Below, piece after piece: positions 62,869 through 64,000 of a stretch of DNA of 64,000 bases (its first letter is position 1; the number at the start of each line of letters is the position of its first letter). The notes beneath the pieces are model-generated. The model did no database searches. It was not told the origin of the DNA and saw only the letters and a program-made list of their open reading frames with translations. The DNA comes from Schaalia odontolytica (GTDB lineage Bacteria > Actinomycetota > Actinomycetes > Actinomycetales > Actinomycetaceae): positions 992,001-1,056,000 of the forward strand of contig NZ_CP102197.1 of NCBI RefSeq assembly GCF_024584435.1, given 5' to 3'. Made by a program: the position numbers and the translations under genes.

Positions 62869-62877
62869 TCGGGTCAC

Positions 62878-62906
62878 ACCATACACGAATGTGACGACGC
62901 TATCAA
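62878..62906 (-). promoter_or_regulatory. Promoter of the thiamine-precursor operon
   Basis: TTGATA (62906-62901) and TATGGT (62883-62878) on the minus strand with a 17-nt spacer; transcription should start about 10 nt later, right at the riboswitch. Confidence 0.65.
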
Positions 62907-62948
62907 ACGTCGGCGAGACGGCATCGCGTCGGCCTCATCGCCGACAAG

Positions 62949-62964
62949 GACGCCGACCGGCGTC
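62949..62964 (-). terminator. Short hairpin after rimP
   Basis: GACGCC/GGCGTC with a 4-nt loop (the 16-nt palindromic site) 8 bp beyond the rimP stop. Weak terminator candidate separating rimP from the riboswitch operon. Confidence 0.35.
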
Positions 62965-62971
62965 TTCTGTC

Positions 62972-63442
62972 CTATTGTCCAGCGCCGAATTCGATGCGAG
63001 AACGCGCCTTCCGCATGTCGCTGTAGGCGATGGTGGTGGCGTTGCCGTCGACGTCGATGGTCGCACCGGACTCGTCGGCGTCGACGACGCGTCCGCTGAC
63101 GTGTCCGCCGGCACGCAGCTTCACGCGAACGAGTCGCCCGACTTGGCGCAGCCAGTGGTCGACCTTGGTGAGTTCGCGCTCGGCGCCGGGCGTGGACACC
63201 TCGAGCAGGTATTCGCCGTCGATCGGATCGGCGTCGTCCAGGGCTCGGGACACGGCCCGAGACACGTTCGCCAGGGCATCCGAGTCGACGCCTCCGGCGC
63301 CGATAGGCGCGTCAACGATGACCCGCAGGAGGGGTGTGTGGTCGGAGCGCGAGCGCGTCACCGATTCCAGCTCCAGGCCAGCCTGCTCAACGATAGGTGC
63401 GAGGAGTTCCTCAAGCGAAACGTCTGAGGTGGACGATGCCAT
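62972..63442 (-). CDS. rimP: Ribosome maturation factor RimP
   Basis: Helps assemble the 30S subunit. 156 aa: N-terminal RimP domain (EELLAPIVEQAGLELESVTRSR... and GVDSDALANVSRAVSRALDD, GEYLLEVSTPGAERELTK) and C-terminal SH3-like part (VKLRAGGHVSGRVVDADESGATIDVDG). Normally it is directly followed by nusA; here the thiamine operon intervenes and nusA starts 5.1 kb further on, next to a diverged copy of this gene's 3' end. Confidence 0.95.
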   Translation of the reverse strand: MASSTSDVSLEELLAPIVEQAGLELESVTRSRSDHTPLLRVIVDAPIGAGGVDSDALANVSRAVSRALDDADPIDGEYLLEVSTPGAERELTKVDHWLRQVGRLVRVKLRAGGHVSGRVVDADESGATIDVDGNATTIAYSDMRKARSRIEFGAGQ

Positions 63443-63514
63443 AAGCGCCTGTCTTTCTTCTGCCGTACGCGGGTCAGTTACCTATCCTACCCAGGGGTGT
63501 GGGATGATGCGGGT

Positions 63515-64000
63515 GTGCGTTTCGCGAAACAGACTTTGAACACACGCCGCGCGCTGAGCGTTTTCGCCGTTGGCGCGGTGGTTGTGGCGTTGTCCGCTTG
63601 CCAGGCTTCCTCCCTGCCCTCGCTGTCGGGTTTCGAGGCCGTGAGGGACCAGGCGGCTCGGACCGAGTCGGCTGCTTCTTCCCGAGCCTCCCAGTTGGCG
63701 TCGCTTGCAACCGATTGCGCCTCCTGTTCGTCGGCTCTGCGCGCCGCCGCCGCTTCCTCCGACGAGCGTCTCGAGGCACTGGGCGGGCTGTGGGATCCGT
63801 GGGGTGGAGACACCCCCGATGGCGAATCGGCGCCTGCGGCCGTGTCTGAGGCACCCACCGAGGTTTCCGCGTACGTGTCGTGGCTGGCCAGGACCGCAAC
63901 GAGAGACTTGGAGATCGCTTCCGACCCACATCGGTCGAGTTCTGAGCAGGCGCGTACCCTTGCGGCAGCCGCGCTGGGACGCTACGCGACGGCGGTGACT
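63515..64000 (+). CDS. Lipoprotein of unknown function (partial, runs off the window)
   Basis: First 162 residues of a secreted lipoprotein: basic start VRFAKQTLNTRR, hydrophobic stretch (about 13-26) and lipobox LSAC (Cys29), then an Ala/Ser/Glu-rich helical region (SRASQLASLATDCASCSSALRAAAASSDERLEALGGLW) and an Ala-rich helix at the end. A DUF4439 (ferritin-like) lipoprotein is often found divergent from rimP in actinobacteria and would fit, but the visible part does not prove it. GTG start at 63515; the 3' end is outside. Confidence 0.65.
   Translation, partial: MRFAKQTLNTRRALSVFAVGAVVVALSACQASSLPSLSGFEAVRDQAARTESAASSRASQLASLATDCASCSSALRAAAASSDERLEALGGLWDPWGGDTPDGESAPAAVSEAPTEVSAYVSWLARTATRDLEIASDPHRSSSEQARTLAAAALGRYATAVT

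Noticed and set aside
57835-63442. Integrative mobile element around the thiamine operon
   Set aside because: No integrase, transposase or terminal repeats are visible; only recombination at rimP is supported.
1-64000. tRNA or rRNA genes
   Set aside because: No cloverleaf with a T-loop GGTTCRA motif and no rRNA-like block was found in any intergenic space.

Overview
The window is a GC-rich, densely packed chromosomal segment of an actinobacterium. Gene order and protein features (mraZ-to-ftsQ division cluster, nrdR/LysM/lexA block, clgR-DUF3046-recA-recX block, HelD-type helicase, YbjN pair, DUF3040, PAC2) fit the family Actinomycetaceae, probably an Actinomyces or Schaalia. The genus is an inference; no rRNA gene or other marker settles it. 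Most of the window is core genome, mostly on the minus strand, with GTGA/ATGA overlaps, many GTG starts, and a set of genes whose -10 element sits only 6-8 nt before the start codon (probable leaderless mRNAs).

Layout. 1-12135 (-): division and cell-wall cluster mraZ, rsmH, ftsL, ftsI, murF, mraY, murD, ftsW, murG, murC, ftsQ (cut by the window edge). murE is missing from its usual place. Three TGGGN boxes at 10-bp spacing (MraZ operator) precede mraZ, followed further out by a 12-bp minisatellite. 12736-22269: DUF3040 membrane protein, dinB, a spermidine-synthase-like protein, a PAC2 protein, HelD-type helicase, serA and a fadD with an unusual repetitive tail. 22309-25322: nrdR, an SOS-controlled LysM division-inhibitor candidate divergent from lexA, then ldh. 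25423-34538: dinG, hflX, a methyltransferase, dapF, miaA, two YbjN proteins, miaB. 34574-45067: cinA C-domain, recX, recA, DUF3046, clgR-like regulator, pgsA, ftsK, a PfkB kinase, RNase J, dapA. 45160-56755: GNAT, dapB, an M16 protease, pnp, rpsO, ribF, truB, rbfA, infB, ylxR. 56800-63442: nusA and rimP, normally adjacent, are separated here by a thiamine-precursor cassette. A lipoprotein gene runs off the right edge.

The least ordinary part is 57835-63442. A promoter and a TPP riboswitch lead an operon encoding a phosphotransferase-type kinase, a ThiY-like lipoprotein, a single-chain permease-ATPase fusion, and a second ThiY/THI5-like protein without a signal peptide. A hairpin terminator closes it. 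The cassette lies between an intact rimP and nusA, and a decayed copy of the last roughly 27-36 codons of rimP remains directly in front of nusA. This looks like an insertion that replaced the end of rimP and left the old end behind.

How genes work together: dapA, dapB and dapF serve the diaminopimelate/lysine route; the mur/fts genes build and divide the wall; lexA, recA and the LysM gene carry SOS-box-like sites, linking DNA damage to repair and division arrest; pnp, RNase J, rpsO, rbfA, truB, infB, nusA and rimP form the RNA and ribosome machinery.
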